Source of the DNA: Deinococcus aerophilus
GTDB lineage: Bacteria; Deinococcota; Deinococci; Deinococcales; Deinococcaceae
Length of the DNA: 64,000 nt
Reading direction: 5' to 3'
Assembly: GCF_014647075.1 (NCBI RefSeq)
Contig: NZ_BMOM01000003.1
Span: 124,001 to 188,000, forward strand
Made by a program: the position numbers and the translations under genes. This document shows, piece by piece, positions 35,511 to 46,558 of the stretch. How positions within the stretch are numbered: position 1 is the first letter of the stretch; each line of letters begins with the position of its first letter. The notes under the pieces were generated by a model. It ran no database searches and had not been told where the DNA came from. It was given only the letters and a program-made list of their open reading frames with translations.

Positions 35511-35879
35511 ATGCTCCGCTCTGCCCTGCTGTGTGCCCTGGCGCTGACCCTCAGCGGTTGCCGCTACAACTTCGTGCCGCTGCTGCCCGCGCCCATCACG
35601 GTGCAGTTGCCGGTGCGGGTCACGCAGGCCGCGCTGTCCCGCACCGGCGACACCCTGACCGTGACGGCCACCGTGGACGGCCGGTTCGACCCCGGCTACC
35701 TCAGCGTCCACTGGTTCGAGGGCAGCCGCACCCTGGGCACCGACAGTGTGTATCTGGACGTGGCCCAGCGCACGGCGGCCTTTTCGCTGCCGGCCCCGGC
35801 CCCGGGTGCCTACCGCGCGGTGCTGTCTTTTGCCGGCGCGGTTCTGCGGCAGGTCGAGCTGTACGAGGTTCAGCCGTGA
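35511..35879 (+). CDS. Small lipoprotein of unknown function
   Basis: A 122-residue protein with a lipoprotein signal [20 protein letters not shown] (lipobox LSGC). The mature part, about 105 residues, is strand-rich: [40 protein letters not shown] and [20 protein letters not shown]. This pattern suggests a single immunoglobulin-like beta sandwich. No family is recognised. Its TGA overlaps the GTG start of the following cytoplasmic gene by 3 bases (GTGA at 35876-35879), so the two are translated together although one product is exported and the other is not. Confidence 0.75.
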   Translation: MLRSALLCALALTLSGCRYNFVPLLPAPITVQLPVRVTQAALSRTGDTLTVTATVDGRFDPGYLSVHWFEGSRTLGTDSVYLDVAQRTAAFSLPAPAPGAYRAVLSFAGAVLRQVELYEVQP

Positions 35880-36295
35880 GCGACAACGACCCGGCCCCCG
35901 GACGGCTGCGCGGCGTGGTGGAGTGGACGGCGGGCGCCCGCGAACGCTGGATCTGGCGGGGCGGCGGCATGGAGCCGCTGCGGGTGGAATCCGTTCCCGC
36001 GCCGGTCAACTACGGTTGCCTGCCCGGCACCCTGAACCCGGCAGACGGCGCGGAAGTGGACGCGGTGTGGCTGGGGCCCCCGCAGGCGGTCGGCCACGTG
36101 GTCGAGGCCCCGCCGTTGGGACTGCTGCACCTGCGCGACGGCGACCACAAGGTCGTTTTTGCCGCTCCGAACGCCGAGCAGAACGACTCCGGCCGGCAGG
36201 CGCTGCTCGCGTGGTTTCCTGCCGAACGCGGCGCGCGGTGGCTGGACGCAGCGGCGGCCTGGGCATGGCTGGAGGACCTGACGCCGGGCCGGTGA
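35876..36295 (+). CDS. Inorganic pyrophosphatase-like protein with altered metal site
   Basis: A 139-residue protein. [23 protein letters not shown] (about residues 42-64) aligns by eye with the family I soluble pyrophosphatase core, whose usual form is NYGxIPxTLxxDGDPxDxLVL, and [11 protein letters not shown] with the later D-x-K-x-x-A-V-P strand. The middle metal ligand of the DGDPxD motif is replaced (DGAEVD), and the flanking Asp pattern is incomplete, so PPi hydrolysis may be lost or changed. It starts at a GTG overlapping the lipoprotein stop. A Trp/Ala-rich helix ends the protein. The family assignment is my reading of the motif, not a search result. Confidence 0.55.
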   Translation: MSDNDPAPGRLRGVVEWTAGARERWIWRGGGMEPLRVESVPAPVNYGCLPGTLNPADGAEVDAVWLGPPQAVGHVVEAPPLGLLHLRDGDHKVVFAAPNAEQNDSGRQALLAWFPAERGARWLDAAAAWAWLEDLTPGR

Positions 36296-36301
36296 CGCCC
36301 T

Positions 36302-37231
36302 TCAGCGCACGGCCGGTTTCTGCCGCTCCTGCCGCAGATCGTCCTCGCGCCATTCCTGCGCGAGGGCGGCGGTCTTCCCGATGACCCAGGCCAGCGCGTC
36401 ACTGCTGGGATACGACACGGCGCTGTGGTCCTCGCGGCCCGAGATGAAACGCTCGATGCCCCGGCGTGTGCCGTCGGGCCGCACGTTCGGCGTGACCTCG
36501 AACAGGTAATTGACCGGCCAGCCTCCGCCGACGCCCGGCAGCGCCGGCAGCCGCTTGCTCTGAACCTCCAGGGCGCGGGCCACGTTGGGCCACACCACGT
36601 CCTTGGCCTGCACGGTGCGTCCGGCCACCTGCACGGCCGCGCAGGCGTCCAGCGGCGAGGGTTCGGGACCAAGGGCGTCTCCCAGCGCCCGGATGCCCGC
36701 CCCAAAGTCCGACTTCCAGCCCAGACAGATGCCGTCCAGATCCACCTGCAGCGCAAACGGCACTTCCGGATGCACCTGGGTCAGGTGGTGCAGCCACGCC
36801 GAGCCCTGCGAGTGGCCGAGCAGCACCAGCCGGGGCGGATGCGGAGCCGTCATCCATCCGGCCCGCAGCCGCGCGAAATCGGTTCTCAGCGCTTCATACC
36901 CCCGCTGGGGCACGGCGATGTACGGGGATGAGAACAGCGCGGCGGCGTTGCTCGCGTACCCGGCGGCCTGCACGCGGTACCCCGAAGCCACGAACACGTC
37001 GGCCAGCCGGTCCACCGTGCCGCGCGCACTCAGGTAATCGTAGTTGTCACGCGGAGCCTGGCACGGCGGCGTGCAGCGCCCCGACACGCTCAGGATCACC
37101 ACGTCGGGGGCGGAGCCGCTGAGGTTCAGGGCGGGGGTGCGGGCCGGAGCCAGCATGAGCACCGGCGTGCAGCCCACCAGCGCCAGCGCCAGGAAGGGGG
37201 CCAGCAACGAAGAGAGGAAACGGACCGACAC
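36302..37231 (-). CDS. Lipoprotein alpha/beta-hydrolase-like protein (DUF3089-like)
   Basis: A 309-residue protein starting at the GTG at 37231, fixed by the TAGACT hexamer 6 bases upstream. The N-terminus [20 protein letters not shown] leads to the lipobox ALVGC. The domain shows [21 protein letters not shown], a possible disulphide or oxyanion region, and the nucleophile elbow [20 protein letters not shown]. This combination, with an extended C-terminal [13 protein letters not shown] segment, resembles the DUF3089-type hydrolases found outside the cytoplasm. A downstream His ([13 protein letters not shown]) could complete the triad. The substrate is unknown. It converges on the pyrophosphatase-like gene with a 6-base gap. 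Confidence 0.75.
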   Translation of the reverse strand: MSVRFLSSLLAPFLALALVGCTPVLMLAPARTPALNLSGSAPDVVILSVSGRCTPPCQAPRDNYDYLSARGTVDRLADVFVASGYRVQAAGYASNAAALFSSPYIAVPQRGYEALRTDFARLRAGWMTAPHPPRLVLLGHSQGSAWLHHLTQVHPEVPFALQVDLDGICLGWKSDFGAGIRALGDALGPEPSPLDACAAVQVAGRTVQAKDVVWPNVARALEVQSKRLPALPGVGGGWPVNYLFEVTPNVRPDGTRRGIERFISGREDHSAVSYPSSDALAWVIGKTAALAQEWREDDLRQERQKPAVR

Positions 37232-37237
37232 CCCATC

Positions 37238-37243
37238 AGTCTA
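37238..37243 (-). promoter_or_regulatory. Leaderless-type -10 (TAGACT) of hydrolase lipoprotein
   Basis: On the minus strand: TAGACT, 6 bases, GTG at 37231. It shows that the leaderless layout is also used with GTG starts. Confidence 0.65.
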
Positions 37244-37290
37244 GGCGCGCCGGTCAGGGAAAGATTCGGTCGGGGGTTGCCATTGGAGCT

Positions 37291-38010
37291 TCAGGATCCC
37301 TCCTCCGGACCCCGGCGCCCGTTGCGGTGACGGTACAGCTTGGCCGGCCGCCCCGCGTGGCCGTAGTGGTGGTCCAGCGTGGCGGCGCCCTCCCGGACGA
37401 GGTGTTCCAGATACCGCCACGCCGTGACGCGGCTGAGGCCCACCCGCTCGCCCAGATCCTCGGCGCTGACGCTGCCCCCCGCTCCGCGCAGCGCTCCCTC
37501 CACCCGGTCCAGGGTGTGGGGGTCAATGCCGCGCGGCAGGGGTTCGCCGGCGCTGGCCGCCACGCCCAGCCGGCGGTCCAGGGCGGCCTGATCCATCCGT
37601 GGGGCCGCGTCTGTCGGCGGCGGGCCGCGCCGGGCGCGGTGCCGGGCAACGAGTTCGGCCAGCCGCGCCCCGGTAAACGGCTTGATCAGGTAATCGAAGG
37701 CCCCGTGGGCCAGCGCCAGCCGCACGCTGGGCTCATCGTCGGCGGCGGTGATCACGGCCACGTCGGTAAGCAGACCCGCCGCCCGCCAGTGGTGCAGCAG
37801 CCCCAGCCCGTTGCCGTCGGGCAGGTGCACGTCCAGCAGGATCAGGTCCGGGTCCAGTGCGCGGGCCAGCGCGTCCCCCTGGGCACAGGAGGCGGCGCTG
37901 CCCACCACATGCACGCCGGGGTCACGTTCCAGCAGGTCGCGGTTGATGCGGGCCACCCGCGGGTCATCCTCGACCAGCAGCACACGTACCGGCAGCGGAA
38001 CGGCACTCAC
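37291..38010 (-). CDS. Response regulator, CitB/DctR type
   Basis: A 239-residue regulator. The receiver domain (residues about 8-125) has the acidic pair [20 protein letters not shown], phospho-acceptor Asp60 in [20 protein letters not shown], a [13 protein letters not shown] switch and Lys in FDYLIKPF. The C-terminal part is a helix-turn-helix of the CitB/DcuR class ([20 protein letters not shown]). Its ATG overlaps the kinase stop by 4 bases (38007-38010). It should activate the divergent tctCBA transporter in response to a carboxylate; direct repeats at 39695-39729 are the candidate binding sites. Confidence 0.93.
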   Translation of the reverse strand: MSAVPLPVRVLLVEDDPRVARINRDLLERDPGVHVVGSAASCAQGDALARALDPDLILLDVHLPDGNGLGLLHHWRAAGLLTDVAVITAADDEPSVRLALAHGAFDYLIKPFTGARLAELVARHRARRGPPPTDAAPRMDQAALDRRLGVAASAGEPLPRGIDPHTLDRVEGALRGAGGSVSAEDLGERVGLSRVTAWRYLEHLVREGAATLDHHYGHAGRPAKLYRHRNGRRGPEEGS

Positions 38011-39644
38011 CCTTCCGCCTCGCTTGACCGGGAGGCCGGGGGCAGCGGCATGAGCGGCGCCGGGTGCGGGGTGGGCAGGCTGACCTCGAACACGGTGCGC
38101 CCCTCCCGCCGGCGGTGCCGGAGTTGCCCGCCCAGCGCCTGCACCCGCGCGAACACCCCGGCCAGTCCGTGGCCCCGGCCCTCGCCCTTGCTGCTCACGC
38201 CGCGCCCGTACAGCGTCCCGGCCAGGTCATCCGGAACGCCGGGGCCGCTGTCCTCGACCGACAGCTGCACTCCCTCGGGGTCTTCTCCGATCAGGACCGT
38301 GACGCGGCCAGGACGCCCGGCCAGGGCCTCGAAGGCGTTCTCGGTCAGGTTTCCCACCGCCGTGACCAGCGTGTCGGCGTGCCGTTCCCAGGTGGGCGAG
38401 AGGCTGCTGCCCTCGGCCACCCCGAACTCGATACCCAGTTCCTGCGCGCGCTCACGTTTGCCCGCGAGCAGGGCCACCAGGCGCGGCACCTGCACGTCGC
38501 GCAGCAGTTGCCGGAACTCGGCGTCCGAGCGGATCTCGGCGTTCAGCACCCGCAGGGCCTCCTCGGGACGGTCCAGCTGCAACAGGCCCGAGATGACGTG
38601 CAGGCGGTTCTGGTACTCGTGGGTCTGGGCACGCAGCACGTCCACAAACCCGCGCGCGTGGGTCAGTTCCTCGGCCAGGGCCAGCGCCTGCGCGCGGTCG
38701 CGGAAGCCCGCCACGAATCCTCCGCCACTGGGGCCGCTGCCGTCCAGCGGTTCCAGGTTCACGAGCACCGGGCCGCCGCGCAGGGTCAGTTCCAGGCTCT
38801 GCTGCCGCGCCCCCACGCCGCCGCGAGTCAGGTGCGCGAGTTCGGGCCAGACCTCGGCCAGCGGATACGGCACGGGCCGCTCTCCCAGGTCGGCGGCGGC
38901 GCGGTCGCTCACGAGCGTGACCTGCCCGGCGGGGTCCACCGCGATCACCCCCTCACGCAGCGCGGCGAGCACCGCGCGTTGCTGCCGGGCCAGGGCAGCA
39001 ATCTCCTCGGGTTCCAGATTCAGGATCTCGGCGCGCAGCCGCCGGGCAGCCCACACCGCGCCCAGCGTGCCCAGCGCCAGCGCGAGCAGAAACCACGGCA
39101 GCAGCCCGACGAGCGCCTGCCCCACCAGGGACCACACCTGCGGCATCAGGTACCCGGTGCTCACCACGCCGACGACCTCGCCCGCCTGCCACACGGGCAC
39201 CTTGCCGCGCACGCTGACGCCCAGGCTGCCGCGCGCCACGCTCACGATCTCGCGGCCCGCGAAGGGCTCCACGTTGTCCCCGCCCTCCATGGGCCGCCCC
39301 AGCCGCGCGGGCACCGGATGCGCCAGCCGGATGCCCGCGCGGTCTCCCACCACGATGAAGTCAGCTTCCGCCGCTCCGCGCAGCGCATTGATGCGGGCGT
39401 TCAGCGCCGGATTGGGCCGGCCCGACGCCGCGCCGCTCACCACCTCCGGCAAGCGGGCCACCAGCCGGCTGGTGGTCAGCGCCCGCTCGCCCAGCCGCGC
39501 GCGGGCCTCACCGTACAGCTGCCACGACTGCACCGCCACAAGCAGCGTCGTCATGGCACACAGCACCAGCAGGTGCCAGCGCACCAGTCGGCCCTGCAGA
39601 CCCGCTCTGGGCCGGCCGGAACGAAAGCGGCGGAAAAGCCTCAT
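38007..39644 (-). CDS. Sensor histidine kinase, CitA/DcuS type
   Basis: A 545-residue membrane kinase. An N-terminal helix ([16 protein letters not shown]) and a second helix ([20 protein letters not shown]) enclose a PDC-like periplasmic sensor with the ligand-loop wording [20 protein letters not shown] cytoplasmic PAS follows ([20 protein letters not shown]). The atypical H-box [20 protein letters not shown] (His342) is the hallmark of the CitA/DcuS family. The ATPase domain has [17 protein letters not shown] and GHGLAGV. I start at the ATG at 39644; the ATG at 39659 lies inside a TACAAT -10. It is the first gene of the kinase-regulator operon and is divergent from tctC, so it probably senses citrate or another tricarboxylate. 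Confidence 0.93.
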   Translation of the reverse strand: MRLFRRFRSGRPRAGLQGRLVRWHLLVLCAMTTLLVAVQSWQLYGEARARLGERALTTSRLVARLPEVVSGAASGRPNPALNARINALRGAAEADFIVVGDRAGIRLAHPVPARLGRPMEGGDNVEPFAGREIVSVARGSLGVSVRGKVPVWQAGEVVGVVSTGYLMPQVWSLVGQALVGLLPWFLLALALGTLGAVWAARRLRAEILNLEPEEIAALARQQRAVLAALREGVIAVDPAGQVTLVSDRAAADLGERPVPYPLAEVWPELAHLTRGGVGARQQSLELTLRGGPVLVNLEPLDGSGPSGGGFVAGFRDRAQALALAEELTHARGFVDVLRAQTHEYQNRLHVISGLLQLDRPEEALRVLNAEIRSDAEFRQLLRDVQVPRLVALLAGKRERAQELGIEFGVAEGSSLSPTWERHADTLVTAVGNLTENAFEALAGRPGRVTVLIGEDPEGVQLSVEDSGPGVPDDLAGTLYGRGVSSKGEGRGHGLAGVFARVQALGGQLRHRRREGRTVFEVSLPTPHPAPLMPLPPASRSSEAEG

Positions 39645-39694
39645 AGGAACACCGCCCATTGTAGAACCGCTCCCGCCCCGGCCCGGCCCTTTGC

Positions 39695-39729
39695 GTGCAT
39701 TGCGTTCACGGCTGTGCATTGCGCTCACG
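39695..39729 (+). promoter_or_regulatory. Tandem 16-base direct repeats, candidate CitB-type binding sites
   Basis: GTGCATTGCGTTCACG (39695-39710) and GTGCATTGCGCTCACG (39714-39729) differ at one base and are 19 bases apart. They lie between the divergent kinase and tctC promoters, 31 bases upstream of the tctC -35 element. This placement suits activation of tctCBA by the phosphorylated response regulator. Confidence 0.65.
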
Positions 39730-39759
39730 AAAACAGGCGTGCCAGACGCCTGAACAGGC

Positions 39760-39788
39760 TTGTTCGGCGGGGAGGCAGGGAGTAGGGT
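39760..39788 (+). promoter_or_regulatory. tctCBA promoter
   Basis: TTGTTC (39760-39765), a 17-base spacer and TAGGGT (39783-39788). The leader to the ATG at 39846 is about 50 bases and ends in GGAGG. A GAACA-N4-TGTTC inverted repeat (39752-39765) overlaps the -35 element. Confidence 0.6.
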
Positions 39789-39845
39789 GAACCCCACACA
39801 CAATCCACACCTGCGCCCCACGGCGCTCTCCCCGGAGGTTTCCAC

Positions 39846-40817
<972 letters not shown>

Positions 40818-40830
40818 GCCGCGCGGCGGC

Positions 40831-40868
40831 GTGGGGCGGAGCGGGGTTCAGTGACCCCTCCGCCCCAC
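40831..40868 (+). other. Intercistronic hairpin between tctC and tctB
   Basis: GTGGGGCGGAGCGGGG (40831-40846) pairs with 40855-40868 with one bulged C. No U run follows, so it is more likely an mRNA-stabilising or attenuating element that raises binding-protein output over the membrane subunits than a full terminator. Confidence 0.55.
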
Positions 40869-40976
40869 GTGCTATGCCGGGCGGGTCCGTTCGCCCCAGC
40901 GCTCCGTTCCCACCTGCCACTTTCCCCATTCCTCTTCCGGCTTCCACCCGCCCCCTTTCCCGTTCAAGGAGTTCGC

Positions 40977-41486
40977 ATGACCCATCCCCCGCCCCCACCC
41001 ACCCGCCGCGGCATCAGCGTGCCCGACCTGCTGGTCGCGCTGGCGCTGACCGCGCTGGGCCTCGCCCTGCTGCTCGGCACCCGGCAGATTCCCTTCGGCA
41101 TCAACGCGGTGGTCGGTCCCCGCGTGTTCCCCGTGATCGTCAGCAGCGGTCTGACGGCGCTGGGCGTGCTGCTGACGGTCAGCGTGCTGCGCGGGGGCCG
41201 CGCCGAACCCGCCGCCGAGGAGGACACCGATCTGGAGGCCCCAGTCAACCTCGCCGCGCCGGGCATCATCCTGGGCGGTTTCGCGCTGGGCGCGGCGGTA
41301 CTGACCACGGCGGGCTTCGTGGTCGGCACCGCCATCATGTACTTCAGCGTGGCGTGGGCCTTCGGTGAGCGGAGGGTCGGCCTGATGACCGGGGTGGCGC
41401 TGACGGTGGCCCTGGTGACCTACGTGGCCTTCACGCGCGGCCTGGGACTGAGCCTGCCGCCCGGTGTCCTGAAAGGCGTCCTGTAA
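40977..41486 (+). CDS. tctB: Tripartite tricarboxylate transporter small membrane subunit
   Basis: A 169-residue protein with four hydrophobic segments, including [60 protein letters not shown] and [21 protein letters not shown] short charged linker rich in Glu lies between helices 2 and 3. This is the usual TctB plan and length. AAGGAG sits 6 bases before the ATG at 40977. Its stop overlaps the tctA ATG by one base (TAATG at 41484-41488). It pairs with TctA to form the Na+-coupled carboxylate importer. Confidence 0.9.
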   Translation: MTHPPPPPTRRGISVPDLLVALALTALGLALLLGTRQIPFGINAVVGPRVFPVIVSSGLTALGVLLTVSVLRGGRAEPAAEEDTDLEAPVNLAAPGIILGGFALGAAVLTTAGFVVGTAIMYFSVAWAFGERRVGLMTGVALTVALVTYVAFTRGLGLSLPPGVLKGVL

Positions 41487-42976
41487 TGGAGGCCCTGACC
41501 TCCCTGCTGGCGGGTTTTGAAACCGCGCTGACCCCCATCAACCTGCTGTGGGCGCTGATCGGCGTCACGCTGGGCACGCTGGTGGGCGTGCTGCCCGGCA
41601 TTGGCCCCGCGCTGACGGTGGCCCTGCTGCTTCCGGTGACGGCCAAGCTGCCCCCGGTGAGCGCTTTTATCATGTTCGCGGGCATCTACTACGGCGGGAT
41701 GTTCGGGGGCAGCACCACCTCCATCCTGCTGAACACACCCGGCGAATCGGCGAGCATCATCACCGCGCTGGAAGGCAACAAGATGGCGCGCAAGGGCCGC
41801 GCCGCCGCCGCGCTGGCGACCGCCGCCATCGGCTCGTTCATCGCGGGCACCATCGGCACGCTGCTGCTGACCTTCGCCGCGCCCGCAATTGCCGAGATCG
41901 CCGTGCAGATCACGCCCAGCGCCAAGTTTGCGCTGATCATGCTCGCCTTCGTGACCATCAGCGCGACCTTCGGCGGCAGCCCACTGCGCGGGTTGCTGAG
42001 CCTGTTTCTGGGCCTGGGCATCGGTCTGGTCGGCACCGACCTGCAGAGCGGTCAGGCCCGCTTTGCGCTGGGCCGACCGGAACTGCTCGACGGCATCGAC
42101 TTCATCACCGTGGTGATCGGCCTGTTCGCCATCGGCGAGACGCTGTATGTCGCCAGCCGCCTGCGTAAGGGCAAAAGCGACGTGATCAAGCTGGAAGGCG
42201 GCGCCACGATGTCAAAGCAGGACTGGCGCCGTAGCTGGGGGCCGTGGCTGCGCGGCACGGCGCTGGGTTTTCCCTTCGGCGCGATTCCGGCGGGCGGCGC
42301 GGAGATTCCAACCTTTCTGAGCTACACGCTGGAAAAGCGGCTCTCAAAGCACCCCGAGGAATTCGGCCAGGGCGCCATCGAGGGTGTCGCCGGGCCGGAA
42401 GCCGCCAACAACGCCAGCGCGGCGGGCGTGCTGGTGCCGCTGCTCACGCTGGGCCTGCCCACCAGCGCCACCGCCGCCATCCTGCTTGCGGCCTTCCAGC
42501 AGTACGGCCTGCAGCCAGGGCCGCTGCTGTTCCTGACCAACGGCGATCTGGTGTGGGGCCTGATCGCCTCGCTGTACATCGGCAACGTGATGCTGTTGGC
42601 CCTGAACCTGCCGCTGGCACCGGTGTGGGCCCGGCTGCTGCTGATTCCGCGCCCCTTTCTGTATGCCGGGATTCTGGTGTTCAGCACGGTGGGCGTGTAT
42701 TCCTTGAACAACAGCGTCTTTGACCTGGGCCTGCTCGCGCTGTTCGGCGTTATCGGCTACGGCATGCGCCGCTTCGACTTTCCGGTCACGCCCGCGATCA
42801 TCGGCGTGGTGCTGGGGCCCACCGCCGAGTCGCAGTTCCGCACGGCCCTGCAGCAGAGCAACGGCGACCCTTCCATCTTCGTGCGCCAGCCGCTGACCGC
42901 CTTCCTGATGCTGTGCGTGCTCGCCGCGCTCACCGTGCCGCAGATCCTGAAGTGGCGGGCGCGTCGGGCGGCGTAG
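41486..42976 (+). CDS. tctA: Tripartite tricarboxylate transporter large membrane subunit
   Basis: A 496-residue protein with about 12 membrane segments. TctA signatures include [40 protein letters not shown] followed by [20 protein letters not shown], and the second pseudo-repeat [20 protein letters not shown] with [20 protein letters not shown]. These duplicated glycine-rich loops likely form the substrate and sodium path. It is translationally coupled to tctB and is the last gene of the operon, followed after 19 bases by a strong terminator. Confidence 0.96.
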   Translation: MEALTSLLAGFETALTPINLLWALIGVTLGTLVGVLPGIGPALTVALLLPVTAKLPPVSAFIMFAGIYYGGMFGGSTTSILLNTPGESASIITALEGNKMARKGRAAAALATAAIGSFIAGTIGTLLLTFAAPAIAEIAVQITPSAKFALIMLAFVTISATFGGSPLRGLLSLFLGLGIGLVGTDLQSGQARFALGRPELLDGIDFITVVIGLFAIGETLYVASRLRKGKSDVIKLEGGATMSKQDWRRSWGPWLRGTALGFPFGAIPAGGAEIPTFLSYTLEKRLSKHPEEFGQGAIEGVAGPEAANNASAAGVLVPLLTLGLPTSATAAILLAAFQQYGLQPGPLLFLTNGDLVWGLIASLYIGNVMLLALNLPLAPVWARLLLIPRPFLYAGILVFSTVGVYSLNNSVFDLGLLALFGVIGYGMRRFDFPVTPAIIGVVLGPTAESQFRTALQQSNGDPSIFVRQPLTAFLMLCVLAALTVPQILKWRARRAA

Positions 42977-42995
42977 CACTTTCTACCCCGACCGC

Positions 42996-43030
42996 AGAAC
43001 GGCGACTCCTTGCAGAGTCGCCGTTCTTTA
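42996..43030 (+). terminator. Rho-independent terminator of tctCBA
   Basis: A perfect 13-base stem (42996-43008 with 43015-43027), a 6-base loop and a TTTA tail. Confidence 0.85.
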
Positions 43031-43065
43031 TGCCCTTTACGCGCGGTGGTGAAGGGAAGCGCCGC

Positions 43066-43824
43066 TCAGTTGCGGCAGCGGACGTCCTCTCCGAAGTACT
43101 TGCTGCTGATCTTGGCGTACGAGCCGTTGTTCAGGGACTTGTCCAGCGCCGAGTTCAGCTCCTTGAGCAGGCTGCTGTTGCCCTTCTTGACGGCCATGGC
43201 AATGCGCTCGTTGAACAGCAGCGCGCCCGCCTTGACCTTGCCCTTCTGGGCCTTGACCAGATCCAGCCCCGTGAACTTGTCGCCCACCCAGGCGTCCACC
43301 CGGCCCGCCATCAGCGCGGCCTGGGCGTCGGTGTCCTTGGGGAAGGTCTTGACGTCGCCCACTCCGGACACCTTGCGCACATTTTCCAGGTAGGTGGTGC
43401 CCACCTGCACGGCCACCGACTTGCCCGCCAGGTCCGCGGCGGTCAGGGGGCCGCCGGGCTTGGCGACAATCGCGCCGCCGGTGCAGTAGTGCGGGTTGGA
43501 GAAATCCACGGCCTTGGCACGCTGCGGCGTGATGCCGTGGCTGGCAATCACGAAGTCGTAGCGGTTTTGCTGCAGACCGATCAGCAGGTTGTCGAAGGGC
43601 TGCGTGACCCACTGCACCTTGAGACCCAGTTCCTTGGCGAGGTTCTCGGCCAGCTCGACCTCAAAGCCGGTCAGCTTCTTGCCTTCCAGAATATTGAAGG
43701 GAGGAAATGCTCCCTCGGTGGCGATCTTGATGGTGCCGCTCTGCTTGATCTCATCCCAGGTGCGGGCCTGGGCGGTGGTGGCGAGGAGGGTCAGGGCGGC
43801 AATGGTCAGAACCGTTTTTTTCAT
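43066..43824 (-). CDS. Amino-acid ABC transporter substrate-binding protein
   Basis: A 252-residue SBP_bac_3 protein. The signal peptide is MKKTVLTIAALTLLATTAQA, and AGGAG lies 6 bases upstream of the ATG at 43824. Family blocks: GTIKIATEGAFPPFNILEGK, LTGFEVELAENLAKELGLKV, NRYDFVIASHGITPQRAKAV and FSNPHYCTGGAIVAKPGGPL. Arg in the ITPQRA motif normally holds the ligand carboxylate. Two cysteines (PHYC and DVRCRN) could be oxidised together outside. No permease or ATPase for polar amino acids lies next to it, so it is an orphan binding protein here. A TACAAT -10 at 43911-43916 on the minus strand would give a leader of about 80 bases. Confidence 0.92.
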   Translation of the reverse strand: MKKTVLTIAALTLLATTAQARTWDEIKQSGTIKIATEGAFPPFNILEGKKLTGFEVELAENLAKELGLKVQWVTQPFDNLLIGLQQNRYDFVIASHGITPQRAKAVDFSNPHYCTGGAIVAKPGGPLTAADLAGKSVAVQVGTTYLENVRKVSGVGDVKTFPKDTDAQAALMAGRVDAWVGDKFTGLDLVKAQKGKVKAGALLFNERIAMAVKKGNSSLLKELNSALDKSLNNGSYAKISSKYFGEDVRCRN

Positions 43825-43910
43825 GTGTTCTCCTGTGGTCTGGATGCCAGCAATAATGGCGGTCCAGGATGGATTCCGGTCTTGAACACCGGGGGTGACT
43901 GTTGGCCGGT

Positions 43911-43916
43911 ATTGTA
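43911..43916 (-). promoter_or_regulatory. -10 element (TACAAT) of the binding-protein gene
   Basis: TACAAT on the minus strand, 86 bases before the ATG at 43824, which has its own ribosome binding site. I do not see a convincing -35. A GCCTGCCG/CGGCAGGC inverted repeat (43964-43988) lies upstream. Confidence 0.45.
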
Positions 43917-44010
43917 GCGCCCACCCCATGAGGGAACATCGTGACCCTCTTTGCCGGGTCCCCGCCTGCCGCATGCGGATCGGCAGGCCAGAGACATCAG
44001 CAGGTCAGAC

Positions 44011-44050
44011 ACGAACAAACCGGGCCCTGATGGAGGCCCGGTTTGTTCGT
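44011..44050 (-). terminator. Strong terminator after the sugar-ABC ATPase
   Basis: A perfect 16-base stem (44011-44026 with 44035-44050) and an 8-base loop. The stem holds a GGGCC core flanked by A-rich and U-rich arms (ACGAACAAACC/GGTTTGTTCGT), the form of an intrinsic terminator in both directions. It starts 39 bases past the stop at 44090. Confidence 0.88.
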
Positions 44051-44089
44051 GGTTTGTTCGTTCGGAACTGAACTGTTTCGCTGTGAAGC

Positions 44090-45268
<1,179 letters not shown>

Positions 45269-45382
45269 GAGTACGCCTACCTTTCGCCCCTGCTCTTGCC
45301 CGCGAAAGTCGCTTTCCTGCGTGAAGCCGTGCAGAGAAAACAGGTTCGGGCAACCGGGGTACGAGAACGAGAAACCCGGGGT

Positions 45383-45416
45383 TTACACTGACGCCACGCT
45401 GACCCCAGCAGTGTAA
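45383..45416. promoter_or_regulatory. Operator-like inverted repeat over the ugpC promoter
   Basis: TTACACTG (45383-45390) and CAGTGTAA (45409-45416) form a perfect 8-base inverted repeat with an 18-base centre. On the minus strand TACACT at 45415-45410 also fits a -10 for the ATPase gene, giving a leader of about 135 bases. The repeat would let a dimeric or looping regulator cover the start site. AAACCC-G-GGGTTT follows in the leader. Confidence 0.5.
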
Positions 45417-45481
45417 CACGCCGGTTATCTGAATCAGGGTGGGGTCATTTTCAGTGTCTGCCGGCGCGCCCTGCCGTGTCC

Positions 45482-46558
45482 TCAGTACGAGTGGCCGCTG
45501 CGCGTGACCATCAGCCGCAACTCGTGCGGGCTGGTCGCGGCCTCCAGCGCCGCCTCCATGGTGATCAGGTGGTGCTGGTAGAGCTGCGCGAGGTGCTGGT
45601 CAAAGGTGTGCATCCCGCGGATGTTGTCCTCCACCAGGGCGTCCTTGATCAGCGGGGTCTTGTCCTCGTCCTTGATGTATTCCTGCACCAGCGGCGTGTT
45701 CAGCAGGACTTCCAGGCCCAGCACCCGCCCCACGCCGTCGGCTCGGCGCAGCAGGCGCTGACTGACGATGCCGACCAGGCTCTCGGCAAGCTGCAGGCGC
45801 ACCTGGGGCCGCTCGTAGGGCGCAAAGAAGTCGATGATGCGGTTGACGCTGCGCACGGCGTCCTGGGTGTGCAGCGTGCTCAGGACCAAGTGGCCGGTCT
45901 GCGCCGCCGAGAGGGCCGCCTCCACCGTTTCCTTGTCGCGCATCTCGCCGATCATGATCACGTCGGGGTCCTGACGCATGGCGTACTTCAGGGCCGTGCG
46001 GAAGTCGCGGGTGTCGCTGCCGATCTCACGCTGCACGACAATGCTCTTCTTGTTGCGGTGCAGGATCTCGATGGGATCTTCCACCGTGATGACGTTGTGG
46101 GCGTACGTGCGGTTGATGTGGTCGAGGATGCTTGCCAGGGTCGTGGTCTTGCCCGACCCGGTGGGACCGGTCACCAGGATCAAGCCGCGTGGAGCGTCGG
46201 CCAGCCGGGTCATCACCTCGGCCGGCAGGCCCAGCGAATCGAAGCCGGGAATGGCGTCGGTCACGATGCGCATGACCACGCCCACCGCGCCGCGCTGACG
46301 GAAGATGTTGCAGCGGAAGCGGCCCAGCCCCGAGACGCTGTAGGCGAGGTCCAGCTCGTTGCGGTACGTGAAGTCGTCCCACTGGTCGGGGGTCATGAGC
46401 GCCTGGGCGAGCAGGGCCGTGTCCGGGGGCATCAGCAGCTGGGTACCGAAGGGAACGAGCTGCCCGTCGATGCGGCCCATCGGGGGACTGCCCGCCTGAA
46501 GGTGCACGTCGGAGACGCGGCGACCGATCATCTCGCGCAGCAGCTCGTCGAGGGTCAT
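45482..46558 (-). CDS. pilT: Type IV pilus retraction ATPase
   Basis: A 358-residue secretion ATPase. The N-terminal PAS-like domain starts MTLDELLREMIGRRVSDVHL. Then come Walker A TGPTGSGKTTTLASILDHIN, the Asp box ITVEDPIEI, the Walker B-like DPDVIMIGEMRD and the His box ALSAAQTGHLVLSTLHTQDA, followed by the PilT-type AESLVGIVSQRLLRR. PilT powers pilus retraction, twitching and DNA uptake; Deinococcus species are naturally transformable. Its ATG overlaps the panC stop by 4 bases, so it is translated from the purB/holin-like/panC transcript. No other pilus gene is nearby. Confidence 0.95.
   Translation of the reverse strand: MTLDELLREMIGRRVSDVHLQAGSPPMGRIDGQLVPFGTQLLMPPDTALLAQALMTPDQWDDFTYRNELDLAYSVSGLGRFRCNIFRQRGAVGVVMRIVTDAIPGFDSLGLPAEVMTRLADAPRGLILVTGPTGSGKTTTLASILDHINRTYAHNVITVEDPIEILHRNKKSIVVQREIGSDTRDFRTALKYAMRQDPDVIMIGEMRDKETVEAALSAAQTGHLVLSTLHTQDAVRSVNRIIDFFAPYERPQVRLQLAESLVGIVSQRLLRRADGVGRVLGLEVLLNTPLVQEYIKDEDKTPLIKDALVEDNIRGMHTFDQHLAQLYQHHLITMEAALEAATSPHELRLMVTRSGHSY

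Noticed and set aside
41689..42036. Frames opposite and inside tctA
   Set aside because: They are out-of-frame or antisense translations of a clear membrane-transporter gene and lack start signals.
45482..46558. A functional link between pilT and the LOV-HD-GYP protein
   Set aside because: Both may affect surface behaviour, but purB and other genes lie between them and no shared promoter is visible. Proximity alone is weak.
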